The notes under the pieces are model-generated. The model was not told the DNA's origin. It saw only the letters and a list, made by a program, of their open reading frames with translations, and did no database searches. 64,000 nucleotides of DNA from a bacterium (GTDB lineage: Bacteria; Vulcanimicrobiota; Vulcanimicrobiia; Vulcanimicrobiales; SCRA01), in contig SCRI01000060.1 of NCBI GenBank assembly GCA_004298675.1, forward strand, positions 119,458 to 183,457. Direction: 5' to 3'. Positions 37,901-47,526 of this stretch are shown here, piece after piece; within the stretch, counting starts at the first letter, position 1; every line of letters begins with the position of its first letter. A program made the position numbers and the translations under genes.

Positions 37901-39069
37901 GGCGCCGTCCACCATAACTCGAACTTCCACTCCGGGCCGGCGTTGGGCGCGGCGGACTTTGCGCCCATCGCCGACTCGATGTACCCGTGCAGATACTTCA
38001 TGTGCGGGACGTTGAACGCGAAGTCGAGGTTGTTACCGTTGCTCACGGTGCCGGCGGCGCCGGAGATCTCATGCCGGAACGCGAGCAGAGCGTTACCGTG
38101 GAAGAGCGGCTCGTACAGCTCGCCGCTGAAGGCGTGGCCACTCTGCGCCCCGAGCGCATTGCCGTTGGCGTCCAGACCCGCATTGCCGTCGAACGTGGAT
38201 TGATAGACCACCAGAGCCCCGGGCACACCGTGCGCCTGCGGATCGCGCATCGCGTACGCCGCCAGGGAATGGTAGCGATCGTACTGTCCGGCCTCTGCGA
38301 GCGGGAAGGTCCCCATGCTCCCGTAGAGACCCAGCTCGAACGGGCGGTCACCGGGGGCGTAGGCCGCCTTCCACTGCACCGTCTTTTCGGTAAGGTTGGA
38401 GTCGAAATCGGTTCCCGTCACGAGGTCACCGGAGCCGGCCAGCCAGCCCGCTTCGACGTCGAAGGCCTTATGCACGTAGCCGAGCTTGGCGCCCCAGCGG
38501 TTACCGTCCAACTGCCAAACGTGTTCTCCCACGGCGATCTCAGGCGTCGCGAACGACGAGAGATCCATCCACTGTGAGAACGGTGAAGGCGCGGGGGCCT
38601 CGAGCTTGCCGAAGAACAGGTGGCCGTCGCGGTGGAAGAGGTTGTTGTAGGTCAGCCAAGCAGTGTCGAGTCCACCGCCCGATTGATCGTTTTGGTACAG
38701 CCACTGCTGAAAGTGGTAGGTCCAATTCCGCCCGATGTAGCCCACGGCATGGAGCGCGAGGTTGCCGTAGGTCACCGTGTGCGTCGGGTTCACCGGGTCG
38801 CCGGCGCCCGTGCTGTCGCCGTTGATCTGCTCGCCCACCCACACCGGAAAGGTGTCGCGCAGGGCCGAAGGATCGAGCGAGGCGTAGGCCGTGCGCTGGA
38901 CGTAGCGGCCGTACGCGTTGAGAGCCGGCACCATCGTGTGGCAGGTATCGCACGATACGCCGTACGCCTGCGCGAACGGCGGCATCGCCTGCGAAGGCTT
39001 GGCATGGATGCCGGTCAACACCAAGCCGACGCCCACCGCCACGGCGGCCACGGGCAGAACTCGTCCCAT
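37882..39069 (-). CDS. Cyc2-like fused monoheme cytochrome c / outer-membrane porin candidate
   Basis: Signal peptide then PPFAQAYGVSCDTCHTMVPALNAYGRYVQ with single CxxCH, followed by ~330-aa barrel-like sequence. Confidence 0.6.
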   Translation of the reverse strand: MGRVLPVAAVAVGVGLVLTGIHAKPSQAMPPFAQAYGVSCDTCHTMVPALNAYGRYVQRTAYASLDPSALRDTFPVWVGEQINGDSTGAGDPVNPTHTVTYGNLALHAVGYIGRNWTYHFQQWLYQNDQSGGGLDTAWLTYNNLFHRDGHLFFGKLEAPAPSPFSQWMDLSSFATPEIAVGEHVWQLDGNRWGAKLGYVHKAFDVEAGWLAGSGDLVTGTDFDSNLTEKTVQWKAAYAPGDRPFELGLYGSMGTFPLAEAGQYDRYHSLAAYAMRDPQAHGVPGALVVYQSTFDGNAGLDANGNALGAQSGHAFSGELYEPLFHGNALLAFRHEISGAAGTVSNGNNLDFAFNVPHMKYLHGYIESAMGAKSAAPNAGPEWKFELWWTAPIVNGH

Positions 39070-39070
39070 G

Positions 39071-39424
39071 CTATTGCACCTCGATGGTGAGGATCATCTT
39101 GTCGTGTCCCGCACCGCACATGATCGAGCAATGAACCAGGTACTCGCCAGCCTTCTTGGGCGTAAACGTCACCTCGGTGAACTTACCGGGCATGATGGTG
39201 GTATTGGGAATTCCCAACTCCTCAGAGGCGATGCCGTGCACGCCCGCCGAGGAGGTAAGGCGCAGCGTCGTGGGCTCGCCCAAGGGTATCGTGATCTTCG
39301 CGGGCGTGAACTTCCAGTTCGCGGCGACGACGTCAACGGTGGGATGTGCGGCGGCATGCGCTGCCCATGCCGCGACTAGCAATGCGACCAGGAAGAACGG
39401 AACGAAAACGCGACGCACGGTCAT
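39071..39424 (-). CDS. Exported CuA-type cupredoxin-domain protein (cytochrome c oxidase subunit II-like)
   Basis: Signal peptide; LTSSAGVHGIASEELGI; CSIMCGAGHDKM (CuA ligand pattern). Confidence 0.82.
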   Translation of the reverse strand: MTVRRVFVPFFLVALLVAAWAAHAAAHPTVDVVAANWKFTPAKITIPLGEPTTLRLTSSAGVHGIASEELGIPNTTIMPGKFTEVTFTPKKAGEYLVHCSIMCGAGHDKMILTIEVQ

Positions 39425-39586
39425 CTTCGAAACACTCCTGCCTCCCCTGCCGGGGGCAACTTGATCGGTTCGCACTAGAGACTAGCCCGAACGCACGAAG
39501 CCTGTGCGAACCGACCGTCGCGGAATCTTCTTGCGACGCGTACATGCGAAGAGGGCGAGCAGGCTCGCGCGAGAAGCCCCCAGCCC

Positions 39587-41140
39587 ATGAGTCTCGCCCG
39601 CTTGCTTCAACGCGCCGGGCTCGCAGTGGCCTCGGCGCCGGCGATCTACCACGGCGAACGTCTCTACCTGGACTTCGGCGCGCTCTACGGCCGCGCCGCC
39701 GCGCTGGCCGGCGCGCTGCGTGACGGCTACCGCCTGGCTCCCGGCGAACGGGTCGCCATCGCCGCCACGAACTGTCCGCAGTTCGTCGAGCTGCTCTGCG
39801 CGGCATGGCACGCCGGACTCTGTGTGGTCCCGATGAACGCCAAGCTGCATGCGCGCGAGTTTGCCTATATCCTAGAGAACAGCGGCGCCCGCGTCTGCTT
39901 CGTCAGCGCCGATCTGGCGGCGACGGTGACGCCGCTGCTGGACCAGCTCCCGGCACTGGAGCACGTGGTGGAGATCGGAAGTGCGCCGTATGCCCACGCT
40001 TGCGCGCACGCGGCGGTCGATCTCTGGGAAAGCGAGATCACGGACCCCGCCTGGCTCTTCTATACCAGCGGGACCACGGGGCGCCCCAAAGGCGCAACGC
40101 TCTGCCATCGCAACTTGCTGGCGATGATCTACGCCTACTTCGCCGACGTCGACGCGGTGGGCGCCGGCGACACCCTGCTGCACGGCGCGCCGATGTCGCA
40201 CGGCTCAGGGTTGTACGCGCTGGCGTTCCTGGCCGCCGGGGCGGCGCAGGTCGTGCCGGAGAGCGGCCACTTCGATCCCGCGGAAGTCTTCCAACTCTTG
40301 CGCGCCCATCGCTCGGTCAGCGCCTTCTTCGCGCCGACGATGGTCTCGCGCTTGGTGTCGGCGGCTCAAGACGCCGACGTCGCTTGCGAGCACATCAAGA
40401 CGATCGTCTACGGCGGCGGACCGATGTACGTGGAGGATCTCAAGCGCGCGCTGGCGCGCTTCGGGGACCGCTTCGCGCAGATCTACGGGCAAGGCGAGGC
40501 GCCGATGACGATCACCGCGTTGCCGAAGCAGCTCGTCGCCGAGCGGCGCCATCCGCACTACGAGCGGCGCATGGCCTCCGTCGGACGGCCGTTCACCGGA
40601 GTCGGCGTGCGGGTCGTGGACGAGCGCGATCGCCCGCTGCCTCCCGGTGAGATCGGCGAAGTTTGCGCGCGTGGCGATATCGTGATGAACGGATACTGGC
40701 AAAACATCGAGGCAACCGCCGCTGCGCTGCGCGGCGGCTGGCTGCACACCGGAGACGTCGGCTGCCTGGACGAGGAAGGGTTCCTCACGCTCAAGGACCG
40801 CTCCAAGGACATGATCATCAGCGGCGGGAGCAACATCTACCCCCGCGAGGTGGAGGAGGTACTCTTGCGCCACCAGGGGGTGCTCGAGGCCTCCGTCGTC
40901 GGGCGCCCTCATCCTGACTGGGGCGAAGAGGTCGTAGCCTTCGTGGTCGTCAAGCCCGGCGCACGCGCGGAGGAACGCGAGCTGGATGCGCTATGCCTGG
41001 AGCACATCGCGCGCTTCAAACGACCGAAGGCCTATCGCTTCGTCGCGGCGCTGCCCAAGAACAACTACGGCAAAGTGGTGAAGGGCGAGTTGCGCGAGCG
41101 CCTTGCTGCGGAGCGCAGCCCGTCCCGGCCTCACGCGTGA
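39587..41140 (+). CDS. AMP-dependent acyl-CoA synthetase/ligase
   Basis: LFYTSGTTGRPKGATLCHRNL, IYGQGEAPMTIT, HTGDVGCLDEEGFLTLKDRSKDMIISGGSNIYPREVEEVL, PKNNYGKVVK. Confidence 0.94.
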   Translation: MSLARLLQRAGLAVASAPAIYHGERLYLDFGALYGRAAALAGALRDGYRLAPGERVAIAATNCPQFVELLCAAWHAGLCVVPMNAKLHAREFAYILENSGARVCFVSADLAATVTPLLDQLPALEHVVEIGSAPYAHACAHAAVDLWESEITDPAWLFYTSGTTGRPKGATLCHRNLLAMIYAYFADVDAVGAGDTLLHGAPMSHGSGLYALAFLAAGAAQVVPESGHFDPAEVFQLLRAHRSVSAFFAPTMVSRLVSAAQDADVACEHIKTIVYGGGPMYVEDLKRALARFGDRFAQIYGQGEAPMTITALPKQLVAERRHPHYERRMASVGRPFTGVGVRVVDERDRPLPPGEIGEVCARGDIVMNGYWQNIEATAAALRGGWLHTGDVGCLDEEGFLTLKDRSKDMIISGGSNIYPREVEEVLLRHQGVLEASVVGRPHPDWGEEVVAFVVVKPGARAEERELDALCLEHIARFKRPKAYRFVAALPKNNYGKVVKGELRERLAAERSPSRPHA

Positions 41141-41817
41141 CCGCGCTCCAACTCCGTCAGCGCCGCCTCGAAACCGTGTTCGATATGGCGGCGAATCAGC
41201 TTGCGCGCCACGCCCTTGCGGCGCGCGCGCAGCGCGTCCAGCAGCGCCTCGTGCTCGTCGGCCAACTCCCCTAACTGCGCGTACTGCACGATCGTCATGC
41301 GCAGGTAGAGCCGTAACTGGTTGAGCATCTCGCCGTAGGCGCGCGAGAGCAGCTCGTTGTGCGCGAGCGACACGAGATGCTCGTGCGCGCCCAGATCAGC
41401 CTCGACTGCTCCGGCGAGATCCTGCGCCTCCGCGCAGGCACGCAGCTTATGAATCAGCGGCGCCAGCCGCTCGATCTCGGCGGGCTCCGCGGACTCGATC
41501 GCCTGCATGACGGCGAACTCCTCCAGCACCATGCGGAAGCGCAGCAGATCTTCGAAACGCTTACGTTCCAAGGGGGAGACCAGCGCGCCCTTGTAGGGCA
41601 CGATCGTCACCAAGCCCTCCTGACCCAAGCGCATCAGCGCCTCGCGCACCGGGCTGCGGCTCACCGAGAGCGCGGCGCAGACGCTCAACTCCGGAATGCG
41701 GTCTCCCGGCCGCAACCGGCCCGTGGCGATGCGCTTGCGCAGATACTCCGCGACTTTCCCCGCCGTCGAGGTACGGTCCAAGACGCTGCCTCCGCGATTC
41801 GAAGCTTTGATCCCCAT
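41131..41817 (-). CDS. GntR family transcriptional regulator (FCD-type)
   Basis: EYLRKRIATGRLRPGDRIPELSVCAALSVSRSPVREALMRLGQEGLVTI. Confidence 0.9.
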   Translation of the reverse strand: MGIKASNRGGSVLDRTSTAGKVAEYLRKRIATGRLRPGDRIPELSVCAALSVSRSPVREALMRLGQEGLVTIVPYKGALVSPLERKRFEDLLRFRMVLEEFAVMQAIESAEPAEIERLAPLIHKLRACAEAQDLAGAVEADLGAHEHLVSLAHNELLSRAYGEMLNQLRLYLRMTIVQYAQLGELADEHEALLDALRARRKGVARKLIRRHIEHGFEAALTELERGHA

Positions 41818-41818
41818 C

Positions 41819-42589
41819 TTACTCACCAGCGTGCTGCGGCAGCAGCAGCAGGGCGGCACCTTGGACGACGCCCGCCGCGAGAACGGCTACGCCAAACGTG
41901 GTCATGAGGCCCCACGCCACCAGATGCGTGGCGACGACCAGAAAGAAGGCGGCAAAGGAGAAGTTCCCTGCGATGAATCCGCGCAGCAGACGCACCGCTG
42001 CGGCGGTGCCCTCGGAGCGGTGCGTGAAGACGGTCATGATCGTTCCGGCTACCGGCAGCGGCGTGATGAGTCCGCTGAGGCGTGGCCCGAGCCGTCCCGC
42101 GATCCCGGTGAGGGCCACGACGATCGCCGCGGCGGCAACCATGCGCAGCGGCGTCTCCCAGGGCGGCGCGGCGGGGCTGGAGGCGGGCCGCGCATCCGCC
42201 GGCAGCAGCGGCAGCGCGAGCGCCAGCGCCGCGATTCCGGCCAAGAACGCCCCGGCCAACGAGAACGTCACGACGTTCAACGCGGCCGTGCACAGCGCGA
42301 AAGCAACCCAGCCCGGTACCCAGCACCACGTCCACGTGAGCCGGCGCGCGGCCAGGGCGTAGACAACCGCGAACGCCGCGGTCGAGATCAAGCCCAGCAC
42401 GATGCCCTGGGCGGCGCGCGCCGCGAAAGCGTCGCCGTACTCCAGCGTCAGCAGCAGAATGATCGGCCCCGACGTCAACGGCAGGCCGACCAGCCACCCG
42501 CCCACCGCCGAGCCCCAGCGCCGTCCGGCTAGGCTGGCCGCGCCGATCAGAAGCGTGGGCAGACCCACTTTGATCGCGAGCAATTCCAT
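41819..42589 (-). CDS. Integral membrane protein of unknown function
   Basis: Repeated hydrophobic segments; 1-nt gap upstream of GntR gene. Confidence 0.65.
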   Translation of the reverse strand: MELLAIKVGLPTLLIGAASLAGRRWGSAVGGWLVGLPLTSGPIILLLTLEYGDAFAARAAQGIVLGLISTAAFAVVYALAARRLTWTWCWVPGWVAFALCTAALNVVTFSLAGAFLAGIAALALALPLLPADARPASSPAAPPWETPLRMVAAAAIVVALTGIAGRLGPRLSGLITPLPVAGTIMTVFTHRSEGTAAAVRLLRGFIAGNFSFAAFFLVVATHLVAWGLMTTFGVAVLAAGVVQGAALLLLPQHAGE

Positions 42590-42692
42590 CGCCCACTTGC
42601 TACCGCGCACCCCTTCCGGACACCTATGCCGGCGGCCGCGGCGCGGCAGGGCTAAGAAAAGCGCGCGAAATGTCCGACCGCTAAGAGTGGTG

Positions 42693-42712
42693 CCGTGCCG
42701 TTAGAGGCACGG
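42693..42712. other. Perfect 7-bp hairpin upstream of MCP gene
   Basis: CCGTGCC-gttaga-GGCACGG, 29 nt before the 42742 start. Confidence 0.4.
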
Positions 42713-42741
42713 GCTCGGCCCTGCTCACAAGGAGGTAGCGG

Positions 42742-45171
42742 GTGTTGCGATCCTCGTTGCGCGTGAAACTTTCGACCTGGGCGGCGTTCCTCGCGCTGGT
42801 GCCCTTGGTCGCTATGGCGGCGCTGGCCATCGTGCAGATTCGGAATACTCAAATCGACTCCGCGCGCAAGACCATCGTTCAACATGCCGTGGCCACCTCC
42901 GATCAACTGCAGCAGATCATCAACGACCGCAAGCGCGGTGCGAGCGCGATCGCGAACTTCCCCGCCGTCGTCGCCATCGCCACCACCCATAAACCCGCCG
43001 CCCCGGCCACCCTCAAGGGCATCTCCGGCATCGTGCCCTTCGCACACAACGTGTACGTGCTCGACGCCAAGGCCGGCGTCATCCAGGCGCTAAGCGCCGA
43101 CGAGCACACCCCGTTCGCCGATCTGCCCAGCGTCAAGGTAGCGCTGACCGGAAGCACGACCGTCTCCAACGTCTTCCGCGGCCCGGACGGCGAGTTTCTG
43201 ATGTACTACGCCTCCGGCATCACCGTCAACGGTTCGACCATTGGAGCCGTCGTCATCGAGGTGACGCCCGACGAGCTCTTCCGTGTCGTCGACGACGACG
43301 CGAACGCCGCAGGCTCCTACGGTATGCTCGTCGACGGCAACGGCGTGGAGATCTACATCTCGCAGCATCCCGAGTTGGCGATGCGCGCGCTCGTCACGCT
43401 CACGTCCGATCAGGAGAAAGCGTTGCTGGCCAGCGGGCGCTTCTTGGGCGAACACGCCGTCACCAGCCTGAACTTGCCGACGCTGGCCACGGCCATGGCG
43501 GATACCGCCAGGCACGAGGCGATCTCCGCCAGTCCACTCAACAAGGAGCGCAACTACGCCGGCTTCCAGCGCATGCTCGACGCCGGCTTGGCCTACGCCT
43601 ACTTTTGGCCGAAATCCAGCTTCTACGGTCCGGTCCTGTTGACCGAGCGCATCAGCGTAGCCATCGTCCTGATCGTCGCAATCCTGGTCTTCGCGATCGC
43701 CTTCTTCGTCTTGCCACGCTTCACGCTGGGAACCGTGGTCGAAGTCTCCGGCGCCATGCACGAGATCGCGCGGACGCACGATCTGGGACGGCGCTTGGCC
43801 ATCACTTCGCGCGACGAGCTCGGGACGCTATCGGAGTCCTTCAACGGCCTGCTCTCGAGTTTTAGTGAAGCGCTCGAGCAAGTCCGCGGCACCAGCGGCG
43901 CGGTTGCCGGTGCCGCCGGCGAAGGCGAGGAGCACAGCGGCACGATCCACCGCAGCTTGACCGAGCAGGCCGCGGCCTCCGAACAGACGTCGGCCTCGGT
44001 GGTGGAGATCGGCGCCAGTTCCCAACAGATCGCGCGCAACGCGCGCCGGTTGCGTGAGGCCGTCGACACCAGCTCCTCGTCGCTCGAGGAGATCGTTGCC
44101 TCCATCCGCTCGGTAGCGGGCAACAACGAGGCGCTGGCGTCCAGCGCCGAAGAGACGGTACGCACGGTGGAATCGGTCAGCCTCGCGCTCACCGGCGTGG
44201 TGGAGCAGATCCAACTCGCCTACCAGCGCTCCAGCGACACCAACGAGCGCGTGCGCGCATCCAGCAAGATCTTGGACGAGCTGATCGCGCGCACGCTGCA
44301 GATCGGCAACGAGTTGGACGCCGTGCACGTGGCGATGGAATCGCTGCAGACGTCCAGCTCGCAGATCGACGTCATGCTGCAGACCATCGACGAGATTGCC
44401 GATCAGACCAACCTCTTGGCGCTCAACGCGGCCATCGAGGCGGCCCGAGCGGGCGAACACGGCCGCGGCTTCGCCGTCGTGGCCGAAGAGATCCGCAAGT
44501 TGGCGGAGCGCTCGGCGCAGTCGGTGCGGGAGGTCTCGCACCGCACGCAGGAGATTCAACTGCGTACCGGCGAGGTCGGCAAAGCCATCGCCAGCTCCAC
44601 CGCCGGAGCGCAACGCGCGCAGGGCGCGGCCGCCGATGCCAGCCATGCGCTCGAGGAGATTCTCTCGCTGGTGGGCGACGTCACCAAGATCGCGGGAGAG
44701 GTCGCCGACGCGGCCAAAGGTCAAGATGGCGCAAGTCGCCAGATGATGACCGCGGTGCGTGATATCGAGAGCCGTGCCGCCGACGTCGCGCGCGCCACCT
44801 CAGAGCAGACCACGGGTGCGCAGCAGATCTCCAGCCAAATCGAGGCCATCCGCGGCTTCACGCTGGAGGTGGAGCAGGCCACGGGGCAAGAGGCGCGCTC
44901 GCTGGACGAAGTCGTGCGCGCGATGGAGCAGGTTTCGCTACGTGCCGCGGCTTCGGCGAGCGCCATCGAACAGCTCGAGGACGTTGCGGCGCGCTTGGCC
45001 GGAGAGTCGCGCACACTGCGCGGCATGTTGGCGACGTTCGGCGGCGAGCAGGAGACGCCGGACACCACGGCGCTGGCGATCGAGACGGTCGTCTCCGCCG
45101 AGGCAGACGAGACCGGGCAGATCGCAGCGGACGACGGCTCCGGCGAGCCAGTCGCACTTTCCGGTTCGTGA
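42742..45171 (+). CDS. Methyl-accepting chemotaxis protein
   Basis: N-terminal TM plus Cache-like region, HAMP-like segment, hairpin [48 protein letters not shown]. Confidence 0.93.
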   Translation: MLRSSLRVKLSTWAAFLALVPLVAMAALAIVQIRNTQIDSARKTIVQHAVATSDQLQQIINDRKRGASAIANFPAVVAIATTHKPAAPATLKGISGIVPFAHNVYVLDAKAGVIQALSADEHTPFADLPSVKVALTGSTTVSNVFRGPDGEFLMYYASGITVNGSTIGAVVIEVTPDELFRVVDDDANAAGSYGMLVDGNGVEIYISQHPELAMRALVTLTSDQEKALLASGRFLGEHAVTSLNLPTLATAMADTARHEAISASPLNKERNYAGFQRMLDAGLAYAYFWPKSSFYGPVLLTERISVAIVLIVAILVFAIAFFVLPRFTLGTVVEVSGAMHEIARTHDLGRRLAITSRDELGTLSESFNGLLSSFSEALEQVRGTSGAVAGAAGEGEEHSGTIHRSLTEQAAASEQTSASVVEIGASSQQIARNARRLREAVDTSSSSLEEIVASIRSVAGNNEALASSAEETVRTVESVSLALTGVVEQIQLAYQRSSDTNERVRASSKILDELIARTLQIGNELDAVHVAMESLQTSSSQIDVMLQTIDEIADQTNLLALNAAIEAARAGEHGRGFAVVAEEIRKLAERSAQSVREVSHRTQEIQLRTGEVGKAIASSTAGAQRAQGAAADASHALEEILSLVGDVTKIAGEVADAAKGQDGASRQMMTAVRDIESRAADVARATSEQTTGAQQISSQIEAIRGFTLEVEQATGQEARSLDEVVRAMEQVSLRAAASASAIEQLEDVAARLAGESRTLRGMLATFGGEQETPDTTALAIETVVSAEADETGQIAADDGSGEPVALSGS

Positions 45172-45240
45172 CAAGGGGCCCTCGGCGGCTGCGCGAAGCA
45201 GGCTTGCGATCCATCACTGCTGCTTCGAAGGACACACGAG

Positions 45241-45978
45241 TTGGCCACGCACGTACGCGTTCGACACCAGAATCGCATCGTCGAAGGAGTGCTCGACGGC
45301 GAGTCGATCCGCACCGAGGACGGCGCAGCGCTCGCGCGCGCTGGAACCACGCTCCTGCCGTCTGCCGCACCCAGTAAAATCGTCTGCGTCGGACGCAACT
45401 ACGCCGCTCACGCCAAGGAGCTGGGCAACGCCGTTCCCAGCACTCCGCTGCTCTTCTTCAAGCCGCCCAGCGCCCTGATCGCGGATGGTGAGGATATCGT
45501 CTATCCGCCGCAATCGAAGAACGTCCACTACGAAGGCGAGTTGGCCGTCATCGTCGGCAAGCGCGCGCGCAACGTTCCCGCCGCTCAGGCTCTGGAGATC
45601 GTGCGCGGCTATACCATCTGCAACGACGTAACCGCGCGCGACCTGCAGAAAGCCGACGGACAATGGACGCGTGCCAAGGGCTTCGACACCTTCTGTCCGC
45701 TGGGGCCCGTCTGGATCGACCCGGCGGATCTCGACCTCTCCGGCACGCGCGTGCGCACGTTCGTCAACGGCGAGCTGCGCCAAGACGGCAACACGCACGA
45801 CTTCATCTTCACGCTGCCGGTACTGATCGAGTACATCACCGCAGCATTCACGCTGGAGCCCGGGGACGTCATCTCGACCGGGACGCCCGAGGGTGTGGGC
45901 CCGATGCAGGTGGGCGACACGGTCGCCGTGTCCATCGATGGCATCGGCACACTCACCAACCGGCTCGTCGCACCGTAG
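45241..45978 (+). CDS. Fumarylacetoacetate hydrolase family protein (TTG start)
   Basis: KIVCVGRNYAAHAKELG, VHYEGELAVIVGKRARN, GYTICNDVTARDLQ, ISTGTPEGVGPMQVGD. Confidence 0.93.
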   Translation: MATHVRVRHQNRIVEGVLDGESIRTEDGAALARAGTTLLPSAAPSKIVCVGRNYAAHAKELGNAVPSTPLLFFKPPSALIADGEDIVYPPQSKNVHYEGELAVIVGKRARNVPAAQALEIVRGYTICNDVTARDLQKADGQWTRAKGFDTFCPLGPVWIDPADLDLSGTRVRTFVNGELRQDGNTHDFIFTLPVLIEYITAAFTLEPGDVISTGTPEGVGPMQVGDTVAVSIDGIGTLTNRLVAP

Positions 45979-45987
45979 CTCCCGCCC

Positions 45988-46527
45988 TCACGGCCAACTC
46001 GGCGCAAACTCCAGCGGCGTGCGCCGCGGCTGCGGCAGCAGCGTGCCAGCTGCGCCGTGTGTGGGCGTTGCCGGCGCCACCGGAGTAAAACTCGGAGCCG
46101 GCGACGCGGGCGCCGGAGAGCGCACCGGCATGGCGAAGGGCGTGGGCGGCGGCGTGAAGTGCTGAAGCTGGAGTGGCGGCAACGTGACAGCCAGCGTCTT
46201 TCCGGCACTCTGGTACGTGACGTGCGCAGCAAGTGCCCGCGCGCACACGGCTAGCGGCACGTAGAGCTCGCCGGCGAGGTAGAGCGGCGGCCGTGCCACC
46301 GCCGCCAAACGGCCGTTGATCCAGGCCTGCCGCTGCCCCACGAAGAGCACGATCTGCCGGTCCGCACGCTGCACGGTAACCGAGCGGTCGTCCGCGCGGA
46401 ACCACACGCGTTGGGCCACGAAGCGGAGATCGTCGAACGGCACGAAGACGCTGCCGGCGATGATGCGCGGCGGTTGGGTACTCTGAACGAGACGGCCGTC
46501 GACCACGAGCTGCACGATGGGGAGCAT
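45988..46527 (-). CDS. Copper amine oxidase N-terminal/stalk domain-like protein, Pro/Ala-rich tail
   Basis: VFVPFDDLRFVAQRVWFRADDRSVTVQRADRQIVLFVGQRQAWING...LYVPLAVCARAL. Confidence 0.6.
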   Translation of the reverse strand: MLPIVQLVVDGRLVQSTQPPRIIAGSVFVPFDDLRFVAQRVWFRADDRSVTVQRADRQIVLFVGQRQAWINGRLAAVARPPLYLAGELYVPLAVCARALAAHVTYQSAGKTLAVTLPPLQLQHFTPPPTPFAMPVRSPAPASPAPSFTPVAPATPTHGAAGTLLPQPRRTPLEFAPSWP

Positions 46528-46581
46528 GGCCCCTTCACCTTCTCCCGCGGGGACCGCTCTCCATGCGGCGAATCCTCTCCC

Positions 46582-47016
46582 ATGAAGCGGACGGCCGCCG
46601 GTGCACTCGGGGGTCTTCTCGCTGGCACGGTGCTCGCCGTGGCGGCGATGACCTACTCGATGCTCTCGGGGAAGAGCTTCATCGCACCCGCGCTCTGGCT
46701 CGCGGGCCTCATCTTCGAGCAAGCCAGCGGCAACGAATTAGCTTTGGGTTCTGCAGCCGCCCTCCATCTCACGATCTCTGCCGGACTCGGCATGCTCTTC
46801 GTTCACGTACACGATCTGCTGGTGCCGTCGACATCCGGTGCCCTCGCCGGAGTCGTCTACGGCGCGCTGATCTACGTTATCGATCGTCTCGTGCTCGAAC
46901 CTGCGCTCTCCGTCACGGCACCGCTGCCGCTCGCCGCCGGCTTGTTTGTGCACCTGCTGTACGGGGGTATGCTTGGAGCGTTGACGAGTTCCAGCGAAGC
47001 GGAATCGAGTAGGTAA
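46582..47016 (+). CDS. Small membrane protein of unknown function
   Basis: 144-aa hydrophobic ORF, multiple TM-like segments. Confidence 0.6.
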   Translation: MKRTAAGALGGLLAGTVLAVAAMTYSMLSGKSFIAPALWLAGLIFEQASGNELALGSAAALHLTISAGLGMLFVHVHDLLVPSTSGALAGVVYGALIYVIDRLVLEPALSVTAPLPLAAGLFVHLLYGGMLGALTSSSEAESSR

Positions 47017-47047
47017 CTTCCCGAGGGCCGTTCCATGGGGTAATGCG

Positions 47048-47515
47048 ATGGCAGAGAAGGACGGCCGCGACGGCCGCAAGGAGACCGACTACAAGTCGAT
47101 TGGACGCAAGGGCGGCGAGAAGGTACGCGATCAAAAGTTGGTCGACTACGCCGCGATCGGGCGCAAAGGTGGACAGAAAGTCCGCGACAGCGGGCTCGTC
47201 GACTACCGCACGATCGGACGCAAAGGCGGCGAGAAAGTCCGGGACGAGAAGCTGGTCGACTACCAAGGCATCGGCAAGCGCGGCGGCAACAAGGTGCGCG
47301 ACGAGGGCCTGGTCGATTATCAAGAGATCGGCAAGAAGGGCGGAGAGAAAGTCCGGGACGAGGGTTTGGTCGACTATCAAGAGATCGGGCGGCGCGGCGG
47401 CAAGAAGGTACGCGATCTCGGCCTCGTCGACTACCAGCAGATCGGTCATCTCGGGGGACGTGCGGCGCGCCGCGGCAACAAGGGCGAGAAGGAGTCAGGC
47501 GACCCGGAGGGGTAG
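47048..47515 (+). CDS. KGG-type (GsiB/con-10-like) tandem-repeat hydrophilic protein
   Basis: Seven consecutive ~19-aa units DYxxIGRKGGEKVRDxxLV. Confidence 0.8.
   Translation: MAEKDGRDGRKETDYKSIGRKGGEKVRDQKLVDYAAIGRKGGQKVRDSGLVDYRTIGRKGGEKVRDEKLVDYQGIGKRGGNKVRDEGLVDYQEIGKKGGEKVRDEGLVDYQEIGRRGGKKVRDLGLVDYQQIGHLGGRAARRGNKGEKESGDPEG
47087..47476 (+). repeat. 57-bp tandem repeat, ~7 units, coding
   Basis: Encodes DYKSIGRKGGEKVRDQKLV / DYAAIGRKGGQKVRDSGLV / DYRTIGRKGGEKVRDEKLV / DYQGIGKRGGNKVRDEGLV / DYQEIGKKGGEKVRDEGLV / DYQEIGRRGGKKVRDLGLV / DYQQIGHLGGRAARRG. Confidence 0.9.
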
Positions 47516-47526
47516 CGCAGGCTCTC

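Noticed and set aside
42650-42741. c-di-GMP (GEMM) riboswitch upstream of the MCP gene
   Set aside because: A GGTAGCGGG string and hairpin are present, but the conserved GEMM core (such as ACGCAAAGCC) is absent.
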